Made by a program: the position numbers and the translations under genes. The notes below the pieces were generated by a model, which did no database searches, was not told the origin of the DNA, and saw only the letters and a list, made by a program, of their open reading frames with translations. Below, in pieces: positions 43,343 through 51,544 of a DNA stretch of 64,000 nt. The stretch is from Telluribacter humicola. Lineage in GTDB: Bacteria > Bacteroidota > Bacteroidia > Cytophagales > Spirosomataceae. The first letter of the stretch is position 1; every line of letters begins with the position of its first letter. Location of the stretch: NCBI RefSeq assembly GCF_017355935.1, contig NZ_JAFIQT010000001.1, positions 1,302,001 to 1,366,000 of the forward strand, given 5' to 3'.

Positions 43343-44062
43343 TTAAAAGTCAGTATCTTCCTCGCTGAAAAGCTGCGATTCCAGATCTTCCACGCTGCCT
43401 TCCTTAGCTACGTATAGTTCACGAGGCTTGGCGGAGCGTTTGGGTTTGACGGTCACGAACATCTGGTACTGTTCTTCAGAAATAATCTGAAGAGCCAGTG
43501 CCCGCCTGAGTACGATCGGAAAAGGTACTTTGAAGAAGTCGGCTATATCAGCCGCCAGAAATGGAGGTATTTTAGAGATTCCCTCACGGAAAAAGCTGCT
43601 GACGTCAGAAGCAGGAAGCAGCGCATCAAAAACCAGCTGCTCCGTACGGGCTGCCAGCATAGCCGGGTCAGTATAGGCCGTATAAAGCCCTAGAGAAGCC
43701 GTAAGCAGACAGGCTAGATAATGACGCTCATTCACATCAACGTGCGCGCTGACAAACACCCAACCCCTTTGGTGGTAAATAGCCGAGAAGCCAACAAAGT
43801 TGTCGTCAACCTGATGCAGATGGGCAATTTTGATTATTTCAGGATAGGGAAGCCGGTGCCCAAGCACATTAATAATCTCCTGCGCGGAGGAGATATCAGC
43901 TCCTTCACCCGCCGGTTCTACCCGCCATTCACCCCGTACCAATCCCTCAAAAAGCTGATCCGCTTTCTGCTGACTTTCTACCTGCCCCAAATGCAGTACG
44001 ATCCGGTCTCCTCGCACTGAGAAGTCGAGTGGTAGCTGATTTTTGGGTTGCCTCTTAGCCAT
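43343..44062 (-). CDS. ImmA/IrrE-like protein lacking the HExxH zinc motif
   Basis: The 239-residue protein resembles ImmA/IrrE metallopeptidases in layout. A strand pair (GFSAIYHQRGWVFVSAHVD) is followed by NERHYLACLLTASLGLY (111-127), where active family members have R-x-x-x-A-HELGH. Then come EQLVFDALLPASDVSSFF (141-158), like the usual FAAELLMP segment, and a short helical repeat. The zinc ligands are replaced by Leu-Leu-Thr-Ala-Ser, so no proteolysis is expected. The relation is from pattern only and could be wrong. The C-terminal tail is acidic (EEDTDF). No helix-turn-helix partner is adjacent. Confidence 0.55.
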   Translation of the reverse strand: MAKRQPKNQLPLDFSVRGDRIVLHLGQVESQQKADQLFEGLVRGEWRVEPAGEGADISSAQEIINVLGHRLPYPEIIKIAHLHQVDDNFVGFSAIYHQRGWVFVSAHVDVNERHYLACLLTASLGLYTAYTDPAMLAARTEQLVFDALLPASDVSSFFREGISKIPPFLAADIADFFKVPFPIVLRRALALQIISEEQYQMFVTVKPKRSAKPRELYVAKEGSVEDLESQLFSEEDTDF

Positions 44063-44138
44063 ATGCCTGAAAAGTAGGTAAGTAATTGTAAGTCAAATAT
44101 ACACGCTTAGGCAGTTCATGCCAATAGCCACTCCGAAA

Positions 44139-44741
44139 TTATTGCCACTGTAACGTATTGAGCATCCGCATCACGTCCTGCTGGATGTACTCAATAACGG
44201 GTGCCAGCGAATCATTTTTGGTAGCCGTAGGAAAATAAATAGCCCCCCGCAGAAAGTGCGTCGTGGTATCGGTAGTATAAAACTGGAAAGGTGTGGGTAC
44301 ATCACCCTCCAGACGAAACAGCGTAGCTGTACGGCCGCTACGGGTCTGGACGGTTTGTTCCTGAATAGACGACGCCCGGATCTGGTGCTTGCCCGCCAGC
44401 CTGTACGCATCATCAATAAAGCCCTTCAGCCGGTTGGGGTCATTCTTTACCTGCTTGTAGGTAAGTTGTACATTGGCCTTCAGCTTAGGGTAATGGATAA
44501 ATATCCAGTGAGGCTCCGCATCCGCGAAGGTATCGGGCAGTATGGTAGCGGACTGGGAGTACATAAAGTTATACGGGTGCTTCTCGTCCAGTGGCTGGTA
44601 ACTATGAGCAGGTAGATTGATTCGGTTATACCCCTTGGGCTTGGGTACATACGTCTGATCTTCGGATGAATTACAGGCTCCCAGTAGCAGCAGAAAAGAA
44701 AACGCAACTATCAGGGTAAGGGTACTAAGCAATGAACGCAT
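44139..44741 (-). CDS. gldD: Gliding motility lipoprotein GldD
   Basis: The ATG at 44741 gives a lipoprotein signal (MRSLLSTLTLIVAFSFLLLL, then GAC, Cys23); the longer frame to 44798 does not. The 200-residue product carries the GldD signature PKPKGYNRINLP followed by HSYQPLDEKHPYNF. It continues with HWIFIHYPKLKANVQLTY and a late FYTTDTTTHFLRGAIYF segment. GldD is needed for gliding and for secretion through the type IX machinery in Bacteroidota and is anchored in the cell envelope. gldE, its common neighbour, is not visible upstream. Confidence 0.92.
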   Translation of the reverse strand: MRSLLSTLTLIVAFSFLLLLGACNSSEDQTYVPKPKGYNRINLPAHSYQPLDEKHPYNFMYSQSATILPDTFADAEPHWIFIHYPKLKANVQLTYKQVKNDPNRLKGFIDDAYRLAGKHQIRASSIQEQTVQTRSGRTATLFRLEGDVPTPFQFYTTDTTTHFLRGAIYFPTATKNDSLAPVIEYIQQDVMRMLNTLQWQ

Positions 44742-44845
44742 GGATATATAGGCAAAATAGCGTGAGCCGGATGTACTATGGAATTTGAGCATCAGCAAAA
44801 CTAACGAAATAGGGCAAATATTATTATTAAGCTACATTCTGAAAC

Positions 44846-44873
44846 AAAAAGCGGTCAGGAATAACTCCCGACC
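44846..44873 (-). terminator. Orphan minus-strand terminator between gldD and the sialidase
   Basis: On the minus strand GGTCGGGA, GTTAT and TCCTGACC form a hairpin (one A:C mismatch) followed by GCTTTTTG. No minus-strand gene ends just upstream of it; the next minus-strand gene is already stopped at 46162. Confidence 0.6.
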
Positions 44874-44897
44874 ACCTCTTAATGCTTCAATTAATTA

Positions 44898-44926
44898 TTG
44901 TACCTGTTACTTATAGCTTATTTTTG
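44898..44926 (+). promoter_or_regulatory. Promoter of the sialidase gene
   Basis: TTG (44898-44900), 18 nt, TATTTTTG (44919-44926), 42 nt before the ATG at 44969. Confidence 0.55.
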
Positions 44927-44968
44927 ATCTGTTCTACCATCTGCCCACTCGGGTGCTGACTCTGCCTT

Positions 44969-46147
44969 ATGGTTTATTCTCTGCTACTATCAATCCTGCT
45001 GCTGGTCGGTACGGAGCTACACCAGCCTTCTACTCCCACATCTCAGACCAATTTTGAAAGTGTTGTTTTCAGGAATGGTGAAAATGGGTACCTCTGCTAC
45101 CGTATACCCGCTATTGTGCGGGCTCCCAACAACGACCTGCTGGCTTTTGCGGAGGGGCGGCGTACCGACTGCGGCGATTTTGGAGACGTGGATATAGTAC
45201 TCAGAGTAAGTCACGACAACGGTACTACCTGGGAGCCTATACAGGTAGTGGCTGACTATACATCGGCACAGGCAGGTAATCCGGCTCCGGTTTTTGATAT
45301 GACAGATCCGGCCTATCCTGGAGGTAGGTTGTTTTTATTCTACAATACCGGAGTAGCCTCTGAGCAGGAGGTTCGGGAGGGGAAGGCCATTCGGGAAGTG
45401 TGGTACAAAACCAGTACCGATGGGGGCCGAAGCTGGTCAGAGCCGGTCAATATTACTACGCAGGTATCACGTCCTAATAAGCCTGAGGTCAATCCTGCCT
45501 ATGCATTCAGAGAAGATTGGCGCTCCTATGCCAACACCCCCGGTCATACTCTGCAGATCAGCAAGGGTCGGTACCGAGGGCGGATATTTGTACCTGCTAA
45601 TCATTCAGAAGGGGCACCACAGCCCGATTTTAAAGATTATCGGGCACATGCCTTTTATACCGACGATCATGGAAAGACCTTTAAGCTATCGCCTACGGTG
45701 GAAGTTCCGGGTGGCAACGAAAGTATCGCGGCCGAACTTCCTGAGGGAGGATTGCTGATGAATATTCGAAATCAGTCAGAAGAGCCGCGCTATCGGTTGC
45801 TAGCCTTTTCCCCTAACGCGGGTACAAGTTGGGACCATGTAGAGGTGGCACGTGCACTCCCCGATCCGGTGTGTCAGGGAAGTATGATCAGCTACCACGA
45901 GCGGGGTAGAAAGCCAGTACTGATCTTTTCAAATCCGAATAGCCAGACCAAACGTGAAAAATTAACCGTGCGCGTAAGCCGGGATAGCGGACAGACATGG
46001 TCAGCAGGTAAGGAGCTATACGCCGGAGCGGCCGCTTACTCCGACCTGGTAGAGCAGGGCGATGGACAAATAGGGGTACTCTATGAGAAGGATGACTACC
46101 AGCGTATAGTCTATACACGCTTCACCTACGACTGGCTGACAAAGTAG
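44969..46147 (+). CDS. Exo-alpha-sialidase (BNR-repeat glycoside hydrolase)
   Basis: The 392-residue protein has a signal peptide (about 1-17). A six-bladed sialidase fold follows: the N-terminal arginine motif in YRIPAIVRAPNNDLLAFAEGR with Asp after it (GDVDIV), and Asp boxes SHDNGTTWEP, STDGGRSWSEP, SPNAGTSWDH and SRDSGQTWSA. The nucleophile region includes NESIAAELPEGGLLMNIRNQ and a late YSDLVEQGDGQIGVLYE. It should remove terminal sialic acids from glycans in the periplasm or outside the cell. No nan catabolic genes are adjacent, so it may only expose underlying sugars. Confidence 0.9.
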   Translation: MVYSLLLSILLLVGTELHQPSTPTSQTNFESVVFRNGENGYLCYRIPAIVRAPNNDLLAFAEGRRTDCGDFGDVDIVLRVSHDNGTTWEPIQVVADYTSAQAGNPAPVFDMTDPAYPGGRLFLFYNTGVASEQEVREGKAIREVWYKTSTDGGRSWSEPVNITTQVSRPNKPEVNPAYAFREDWRSYANTPGHTLQISKGRYRGRIFVPANHSEGAPQPDFKDYRAHAFYTDDHGKTFKLSPTVEVPGGNESIAAELPEGGLLMNIRNQSEEPRYRLLAFSPNAGTSWDHVEVARALPDPVCQGSMISYHERGRKPVLIFSNPNSQTKREKLTVRVSRDSGQTWSAGKELYAGAAAYSDLVEQGDGQIGVLYEKDDYQRIVYTRFTYDWLTK

Positions 46148-46161
46148 TAGGGGAGGTCCTC

Positions 46162-46210
46162 ATAAAAACAGCGCTGCTGCCGAAACTCACGGCAGCAGCG
46201 CTGTTTTTAT
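46162..46210. terminator. Bidirectional terminator between sialidase and glmS
   Basis: A 21-bp perfect stem (46162-46182 with 46190-46210) and a 7-nt loop, with A-run and U-run built into the stem ends, so it works for both convergent genes. Confidence 0.92.
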
Positions 46211-46224
46211 AAATCAATATGATC

Positions 46225-48063
46225 CTACTCCACGGTTACAGACTTGGCCAGGTTACGTGGCTGATCTACATTACGACCGCGTAGTACCGCTACGTAGTAC
46301 GAAAGCAGCTGCAGGGGTATGACCGATAGCAGCGGAACCAGTACATCGTGTGTCCGGGGGATTTCGATGACGAAATCAACCATGCCCTGTATCAAGGTAT
46401 CGCCTTCGGTTACGATAGCGATTACGCGTCCCTTACGGGCCTTTACTTCCTGAATGTTGGATACGATCTTTTCGTAGGAGCTGTCTTTCGTAGCCAGAAA
46501 GACTACCGGCATATCCTCATCGATCAGAGCAATGGGGCCGTGCTTCATCTCGGCTGCCGGGTACCCCTCGGCGTGGATGTAGGAGATCTCTTTCAGCTTC
46601 AGGGCTCCTTCCAAAGCAACGGGGAAGTTAAGCCCACGGCCCAGGTAGATAAAGTTGCGGGAGTAGGTAAAGATGGAGGATATTTCCTTAATCTTATCGG
46701 CACTCTCCAGTACCTTTTCTACTTTCTCCGGAATATTCTCCAGCTCAATGAGCAACTGGCGATACACCTCCTCGGATATGGTTCCTTTGCGTTTGGCAGC
46801 CGCAATGGCCATGAGCGTAAGTACTGTCACCTGCGCGGTAAAGGCCTTGGTGCTGGCTACGCCTATCTCAGGTCCGGCGTGGGTATAGGCACCAGCATGG
46901 GTAGCGCGGGCAATCGATGAGCCTACCACGTTACACACACCAAAGATGGTAGCTCCTTTGGACTTAGCCAGCTCAATGGCCGCCAGCGTATCGGCCGTTT
47001 CGCCCGACTGAGAGATGGCTATGACAATGTCATCTTCATTAATTACCGGGTTACGGTAGCGGAACTCCGAGGCGTACTCTACCTCTACGTTAATGCGCGC
47101 CAGCTCTTCAAACAGGTACTCGGCTACCAATCCGGCGTGCCAGGAGGTACCACAGCCCACGATCACGATCCGGCTGGCCGCGGCCAGCTTGTCAATGTGG
47201 TTACGGAGTCCTCCCAGCTGGAGGTGTCCGTCATCAGCCCGTACCCGGCCGCGCATACTATCGCAGATGGAGCGGGGCTGCTCAAAGATCTCCTTCAGCA
47301 TGAAATGGTCGTAGCCACCTTTCTCAATAGCTTCCAGTTCCAGCTCCAGCTTATGGATATAAGGCGTCTTTTGGGTGTTGTCGAGGCTTAGAATATTCAG
47401 CTCATTATCACGTACCACGGCTATCTCGTAGTCATCCAGGTACACTACGTCCTTGGTATACTCAATGATAGGGGTAGCATCCGAAGCAAAGAAGAATTCA
47501 CCCTCACCGATCCCAATCACCAGCGGACTGCCTTTACGGGCTGCAATGAGCTGGGTAGGGCTGTCTTCTTCCATTACCACGATGGCGTAGGCACCTACTA
47601 CCTCCTGTAGGGCTAGTCGTACAGCCTCTTCCAGCGATTTGCCGGTTTCTTTGCGGATGTCTTCAATGAAATGGATCAGTACCTCCGAGTCGGTCTGGCT
47701 TTTGAAAACATGCCCTTTCTGCTGGAGCTTCTGCTTAATGGTGGAATAGTTCTCAATGATACCGTTGTGGATGATGGCTAGCTTGCCGTCGTCAGAGTAG
47801 TGGGGGTGTGCATTGATGTCATTGGGTTCGCCGTGGGTGGCCCAGCGGGTGTGGCCCATACCTATTTTGGCAGTAAGCTCTTTGTCAGCCAACTCGGCTT
47901 TTAGATCAGATACCTTACCTTTTTTCTTGTAAACGTTCAATCCATGGCCGTTTAGCAGAGCCACTCCGGCACTGTCATATCCTCTATATTCAAGGCGCTG
48001 TAAGCCCTTAATAACAAGGGGATAAGCTTCTCTATGTCCTACATACGCTACAATTCCACACAT
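46225..48063 (-). CDS. glmS: Glutamine--fructose-6-phosphate aminotransferase (isomerizing)
   Basis: The frame is open to 48228, but the ATG at 48063 puts the catalytic cysteine at position 2 (MCGIVAYVGHREAYP), as the family requires; the product is 612 residues. The glutaminase domain has YRGYDSAGVAL and GMGHTRWATHGEPNDINAHP. The two SIS isomerase domains have the sugar-phosphate loops CGTSWHAGL and AISQSGETADT, and the C-terminus LRGRNVDQPRNLAKSVTVE is standard. It makes glucosamine-6-phosphate for peptidoglycan and lipid A. No glmS ribozyme was recognised upstream; the DUF4270 gene ends 136 bp before it. Confidence 0.97.
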   Translation of the reverse strand: MCGIVAYVGHREAYPLVIKGLQRLEYRGYDSAGVALLNGHGLNVYKKKGKVSDLKAELADKELTAKIGMGHTRWATHGEPNDINAHPHYSDDGKLAIIHNGIIENYSTIKQKLQQKGHVFKSQTDSEVLIHFIEDIRKETGKSLEEAVRLALQEVVGAYAIVVMEEDSPTQLIAARKGSPLVIGIGEGEFFFASDATPIIEYTKDVVYLDDYEIAVVRDNELNILSLDNTQKTPYIHKLELELEAIEKGGYDHFMLKEIFEQPRSICDSMRGRVRADDGHLQLGGLRNHIDKLAAASRIVIVGCGTSWHAGLVAEYLFEELARINVEVEYASEFRYRNPVINEDDIVIAISQSGETADTLAAIELAKSKGATIFGVCNVVGSSIARATHAGAYTHAGPEIGVASTKAFTAQVTVLTLMAIAAAKRKGTISEEVYRQLLIELENIPEKVEKVLESADKIKEISSIFTYSRNFIYLGRGLNFPVALEGALKLKEISYIHAEGYPAAEMKHGPIALIDEDMPVVFLATKDSSYEKIVSNIQEVKARKGRVIAIVTEGDTLIQGMVDFVIEIPRTHDVLVPLLSVIPLQLLSYYVAVLRGRNVDQPRNLAKSVTVE

Positions 48064-48145
48064 ACAGTTTTTAAATTTATTTAAAAATGGAACTTGGTTA
48101 AGTGCAAATAAAGGAAATGAAAGTGGGTGTGACAAACCTATAAAT

Positions 48146-48179
48146 AAAAAACCCGGCAATTGTTCAATTGCCGGGTTTT
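48146..48179 (-). terminator. Intrinsic terminator after the DUF4270 gene
   Basis: On the minus strand CCCGGCAATT, GAAC and AATTGCCGGG form a perfect stem followed by TTTTTTATTTAT, 20 bp after the DUF4270 stop. glmS must therefore have its own promoter. Confidence 0.92.
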
Positions 48180-48199
48180 GGAAAGATCTGTTGCTAAAC

Positions 48200-49636
48200 C
48201 TATTCTTTGGCAACAGTGTAGAAAACAATCAGTTTTACATCACCCGGCTTATTACCAACTACCAAACGGCTTACTCGGTTATTAAGCTGTGACTCAAATC
48301 GTGTACCTTGTTGCCCTAATGCATTGGTATAGATGGGGGTCATCAGGAAGCTATTGTTCTTTTTAGTGCCCGATAGTATAGCTTGCAGCTGAGTAGTCAG
48401 GAAAAAAGTATAGTCTTTGGTATTAATATTGTAGGTAGATACCTGCGGACTAACGGGGCTAGTACTCTGTCCGAATTCATCCGTATTAATAATTAGTTCA
48501 TACCCTGAATTACGCTTGATCAGATTGGTAGAATCTGTTTCGAGCAGGACCATGTAGGGGGGAATCGTTATGCCCTGCCGGTTAAAACTCAGATCTGGTT
48601 TGATCGTGAGTTGAGCCCGGTTGATGGCAGTCGGTCCGTTAGCCCGGAGCTTGTTCAGATAGGGTATTTCAATTTTTGTCATAATACCCAAGGCATCCTG
48701 CACATACGTATAACCATTGGTAGTAGCGGCTGGTATAGGTTGCAGAGGCTTGATACCTTCCAGAGGAGTGCCGGTACGATCGGCTACTACACGGTTGAAA
48801 CCAGCACGATAAGTGGCGCCGCTGGCCTGATTTATGTGGGCAGCCAGTGAGTAGGCTTTGGTTACCGTATCAGTAGGTGAGGAGCGGTAGTAAACTTGCA
48901 GCAGGACCCCGTTGGTACCCGGTACACCAATGATGGCCGTATTGTTCTCGCCAGGTACCAGCGCCAGCCCTTTTAGAAGACTGTGTATTTTATCATTTGT
49001 CTGATTGGCTGGGGTCGACAGCAGCGTGAACAGCTCACTACCCAGGTTATCCGACAGACGTACCCGAAGGGCACCTACACTGCCGGGGCGAGCCTGGAAT
49101 GTCTTTTCGCCGAGTGGAGTAGCTTCGTAAGCGACTTTACTGGTGTTGTAGTAGGTAGTAGTTCGGGAAAGATCTTCGGTAATACGGTGTACCGCGAGCT
49201 TCTGATTAGGTAGTGTATCACCATAGGCATAGGCATAGCCCATCAGCAACACCAGCGAATCATAGCGGGCGGTACTGCCTAATTCCACGGCAGTAGTTGC
49301 AGGAGTATTTACCCAGAAATGGCTTGAGGCCGTGATTTCACCAAATAGTGGGTCCTTGTATTTACCTACCAGTAGTATGTCCGGATTACTGGTACGTACC
49401 GAGTCAGCAAGTACGGTAGAGGTGCGAACAGTAAGGGTATCCGTGTAGAAAGTGCCGACGGGGGCAAGAGGAGTGAGGCCAATGTCTTTGGGCGGATCAC
49501 AGGCCACTAAAAGGGTGGTCAGTAAGACCACCCCTATGGCAAGATTTTTAGCTAACCAGGTCGTTGTACAAGTTGTAGTACGCTTCTGAGAAATTGTTGT
49601 CTTCTTCGACAAGGTCGACACGTTTGGGTGAATCAT
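48200..49636 (-). CDS. DUF4270 family lipoprotein
   Basis: The 478-residue frame carries a signal sequence (LAKNLAIGVVLLTTLLVAC) with lipidated Cys46, then CDPPKDIGLTPLAPVGTFYTDT and a long beta-rich body ending RVSRLVVGNKPGDVKLIVFYTVAKE, typical of DUF4270. The function of the family is unknown; it is an outer-membrane-associated lipoprotein in Bacteroidota. The only ATG (49636) overlaps the end of the GT5-like gene by 89 bp and leaves an unusually long Ser/Thr/Lys-rich n-region. A shorter start (TTG at 49612 or GTG at 49531) is possible. The gene neighbourhood glycogen-synthase-like, DUF4270, glmS appears conserved in relatives, from general knowledge. Confidence 0.82.
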   Translation of the reverse strand: MIHPNVSTLSKKTTISQKRTTTCTTTWLAKNLAIGVVLLTTLLVACDPPKDIGLTPLAPVGTFYTDTLTVRTSTVLADSVRTSNPDILLVGKYKDPLFGEITASSHFWVNTPATTAVELGSTARYDSLVLLMGYAYAYGDTLPNQKLAVHRITEDLSRTTTYYNTSKVAYEATPLGEKTFQARPGSVGALRVRLSDNLGSELFTLLSTPANQTNDKIHSLLKGLALVPGENNTAIIGVPGTNGVLLQVYYRSSPTDTVTKAYSLAAHINQASGATYRAGFNRVVADRTGTPLEGIKPLQPIPAATTNGYTYVQDALGIMTKIEIPYLNKLRANGPTAINRAQLTIKPDLSFNRQGITIPPYMVLLETDSTNLIKRNSGYELIINTDEFGQSTSPVSPQVSTYNINTKDYTFFLTTQLQAILSGTKKNNSFLMTPIYTNALGQQGTRFESQLNNRVSRLVVGNKPGDVKLIVFYTVAKE

Positions 49637-50354
49637 TAAAAATTTGGTTTAAACTACCGCTAATTGTTTCGTCGGCTTTCAAAACGGCATCAGCGTAGGC
49701 GCATCCGAGCTTTACAAAACCTTCAAAATCTGCTGAGTTAAGGTGAGCCAGGGCTTCATCACTTACGTCCATAGCTTTAGCCTTGTTCAGCAAATCCGCA
49801 TCAAATTTATAATTGAAAGCGTTATTATGCACAGTAAATACGCTTTTTGTATCCTTAAACATGGGATCATTCCGGTAGGTAGTCTTCAGATACATAGGTA
49901 TCAGGGAAGTCATCCAGTCGTTACAATGTACGATATCAGGGGCCCAGCCTAGCTTTTTGACGGTTTCCAGTACACCCTTGCAGAAGAAAATTGCCCGCTC
50001 GTCATTATCGTCAAAAAAGTTGTTCTCTTTGTCAAAGAAAACGGATTTCCGGTGAAAATAGTCTTCGTTATCTATGAAATATACCTGTAATTTGGCATTG
50101 GGAATAGAAGCTACCTTTATAATGAGAGGCTTTTCTTCATCGCCTACTGTAATATTGATACCTGAAAGACGAACTACCTCATGGAGCCGGTTCTTACGCT
50201 CGTTGATGAGGCCAAAGCGGGGGACTAGAATTCTGATTTCAGCACCTCGTTCTTGCATTGCCTGGGGAAGCCTTCTTACATAATCGGCAACATCGGTAGT
50301 TTTGAGGAAGGGGTTGATTTCACTGGCGACATACAAAATTCTTAGTTTGTCCAT
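49548..50354 (-). CDS. GT5-like 'glycogen/starch synthase' domain protein without catalytic half
   Basis: The 268-residue protein matches the N-terminal GT5 domain of glycogen synthase: RILYVASEINPFLK, AMQERGAEIRILVPRFG, DNEDYFHR, DERAIFFCKGVLETVKKLGW, PDIVHCNDWMTSLIP and SVFTVHNNAFN. True synthases are about 470-500 residues with a second Rossmann domain that carries the catalytic residues. Here that domain is absent, and the ADP-glucose KTGG motif reads KTTD (18-21). The downstream DNA codes for DUF4270, so this is not a frameshift of a full gene. Short versions like this are known in Cytophagales; their role is not established. A regulatory or sugar-binding role is inference. Confidence 0.85.
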   Translation of the reverse strand: MDKLRILYVASEINPFLKTTDVADYVRRLPQAMQERGAEIRILVPRFGLINERKNRLHEVVRLSGINITVGDEEKPLIIKVASIPNAKLQVYFIDNEDYFHRKSVFFDKENNFFDDNDERAIFFCKGVLETVKKLGWAPDIVHCNDWMTSLIPMYLKTTYRNDPMFKDTKSVFTVHNNAFNYKFDADLLNKAKAMDVSDEALAHLNSADFEGFVKLGCAYADAVLKADETISGSLNQIFNDSPKRVDLVEEDNNFSEAYYNLYNDLVS

Positions 50355-50388
50355 AGACTTTTAAGCTGTTTGTGAAGAAAAAGATTTG

Positions 50389-50419
50389 CAAAATTATACA
50401 AAAAAAAACCGACTTTCAA
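50389..50419 (-). promoter_or_regulatory. Promoter of the GT5-like gene
   Basis: On the minus strand TTG (50419-50417), 20 nt, TAATTTTG (50396-50389), 34 nt before the ATG at 50354. The spacer is a run of T. Confidence 0.65.
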
Positions 50420-50587
50420 TAAAATATGCCAACTAATTGTAATATTGCGCAGAGTTTGGCCTATACTGTGCTTTTATTTAAGCATATCCAGCAATCAAGA
50501 GGCTCTTTTGCTTCTCTCCCCTCTTAGTAAAATGCAACTGACAATCAGCCCGGCTCCCTTGCTGAGCGGCTACAAAATCCTTATTTA

Positions 50588-51430
50588 ATGCAAGTTTTTT
50601 CTTCAATCACCGAACTGCGTGCCTATCTGGCTGCCCAGCGTAGCGAAAAGAAAACAATAGGTCTGGTGCCTACTATGGGTGCTCTGCATGAGGGACATAT
50701 GTCACTTATTGAGGCCTCCCGTGAGGCTAATGATGTGACTGTGTGCAGCATATTTGTCAATCCAATACAGTTTAATAATCAGGATGACCTGGTCAGGTAC
50801 CCCCGTACTCTAGAGCAGGACTGCGCCTTGCTGGAAGAGGCAGGCTGCGACTTTGTATTTGCTCCATCCGCTGACGAGATGTACAGTACGGCTCCTTCGC
50901 TGGTGCTGGACTTTGGAGCACTGGAAACAGTGATGGAGGGTGCCTTTCGTCCCGGACATTTCAATGGAGTAGGTATAGTAGTGGCCCGGCTGTTTAATAT
51001 AGTACACCCGGACCGGGTGTACTTCGGGCAGAAAGACCTGCAGCAACTGGCTGTGATCCGACGCCTGGTAGAGGATCTGGCTTTTCAGCTGGAAGTAGTT
51101 TCACACCCAACGGTACGCGAGGAGGATGGCCTGGCCATGTCGTCCAGAAATCGCCGCCTGGGCCCCGAAGAGCGAGCCATAGCACCACACTTATACAAAG
51201 CCCTTACTGAGGCAAAAGAACGGCTTCTGAACGGAGAACGGGTGGACGATGTAAAACAGATTGTAGAGGATTATATAGCTACCATACCTGCTTTCAGCCT
51301 TGAGTACGTCGAGGTAGTAGATATGTATACCATGCAGCCGGTAGATGAACTGCAGTCGGAGGGGAATACCGCCATCTGTATAGCTGCCCATCTGGGTGCC
51401 GTGCGGCTGATCGATAATATAGTGTTCTGA
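50588..51430 (+). CDS. panC: Pantoate--beta-alanine ligase
   Basis: The 280-residue protein shows the PanC set: VPTMGALHEGHMSLIEASR (HxGH-type ATP motif), VCSIFVNPIQFNNQDDL, the VYFGQKDLQQLAVIRRLVEDL stretch, and TVREEDGLAMSSRNRRLGPEE (KMSKS-like SSRN loop). It joins pantoate and beta-alanine with ATP to give pantothenate in the cytoplasm. It is divergent from the GT5-like gene. panD, supplying beta-alanine, lies 2 kb downstream with an unrelated minus-strand oxidoreductase between. Confidence 0.96.
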   Translation: MQVFSSITELRAYLAAQRSEKKTIGLVPTMGALHEGHMSLIEASREANDVTVCSIFVNPIQFNNQDDLVRYPRTLEQDCALLEEAGCDFVFAPSADEMYSTAPSLVLDFGALETVMEGAFRPGHFNGVGIVVARLFNIVHPDRVYFGQKDLQQLAVIRRLVEDLAFQLEVVSHPTVREEDGLAMSSRNRRLGPEERAIAPHLYKALTEAKERLLNGERVDDVKQIVEDYIATIPAFSLEYVEVVDMYTMQPVDELQSEGNTAICIAAHLGAVRLIDNIVF

Positions 51431-51490
51431 TGGTAATAAAGTGAAAGAGCGAATAAGTGGTATCTGAGTACAGGATTTAGGAGTATACAA

Positions 51491-51530
51491 AACAGAGAAC
51501 CCCGGCTTTTGACCGGGGTTCTCTGTTGTT
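51491..51530. terminator. Bidirectional terminator between panC and the Tat oxidoreductase
   Basis: AACAGAGAACCCCGG (51491-51505) and CCGGGGTTCTCTGTT (51513-51527) form a 15-bp perfect stem with TGTT following on the plus strand. Confidence 0.85.
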
Positions 51531-51544
51531 AAGGTACCTTATGC

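Noticed and set aside
46225-48063. glmS ribozyme or other riboswitch
   Set aside because: The 136 bp upstream of glmS hold only the DUF4270 terminator and AT-rich sequence; no ribozyme core was recognised, and this element is not typical of Bacteroidota.
49548-50354. GT5-like gene as a frameshifted full glgA
   Set aside because: The DNA after its stop encodes the DUF4270 lipoprotein in all plausible frames; no trace of the second GT-B domain is present.
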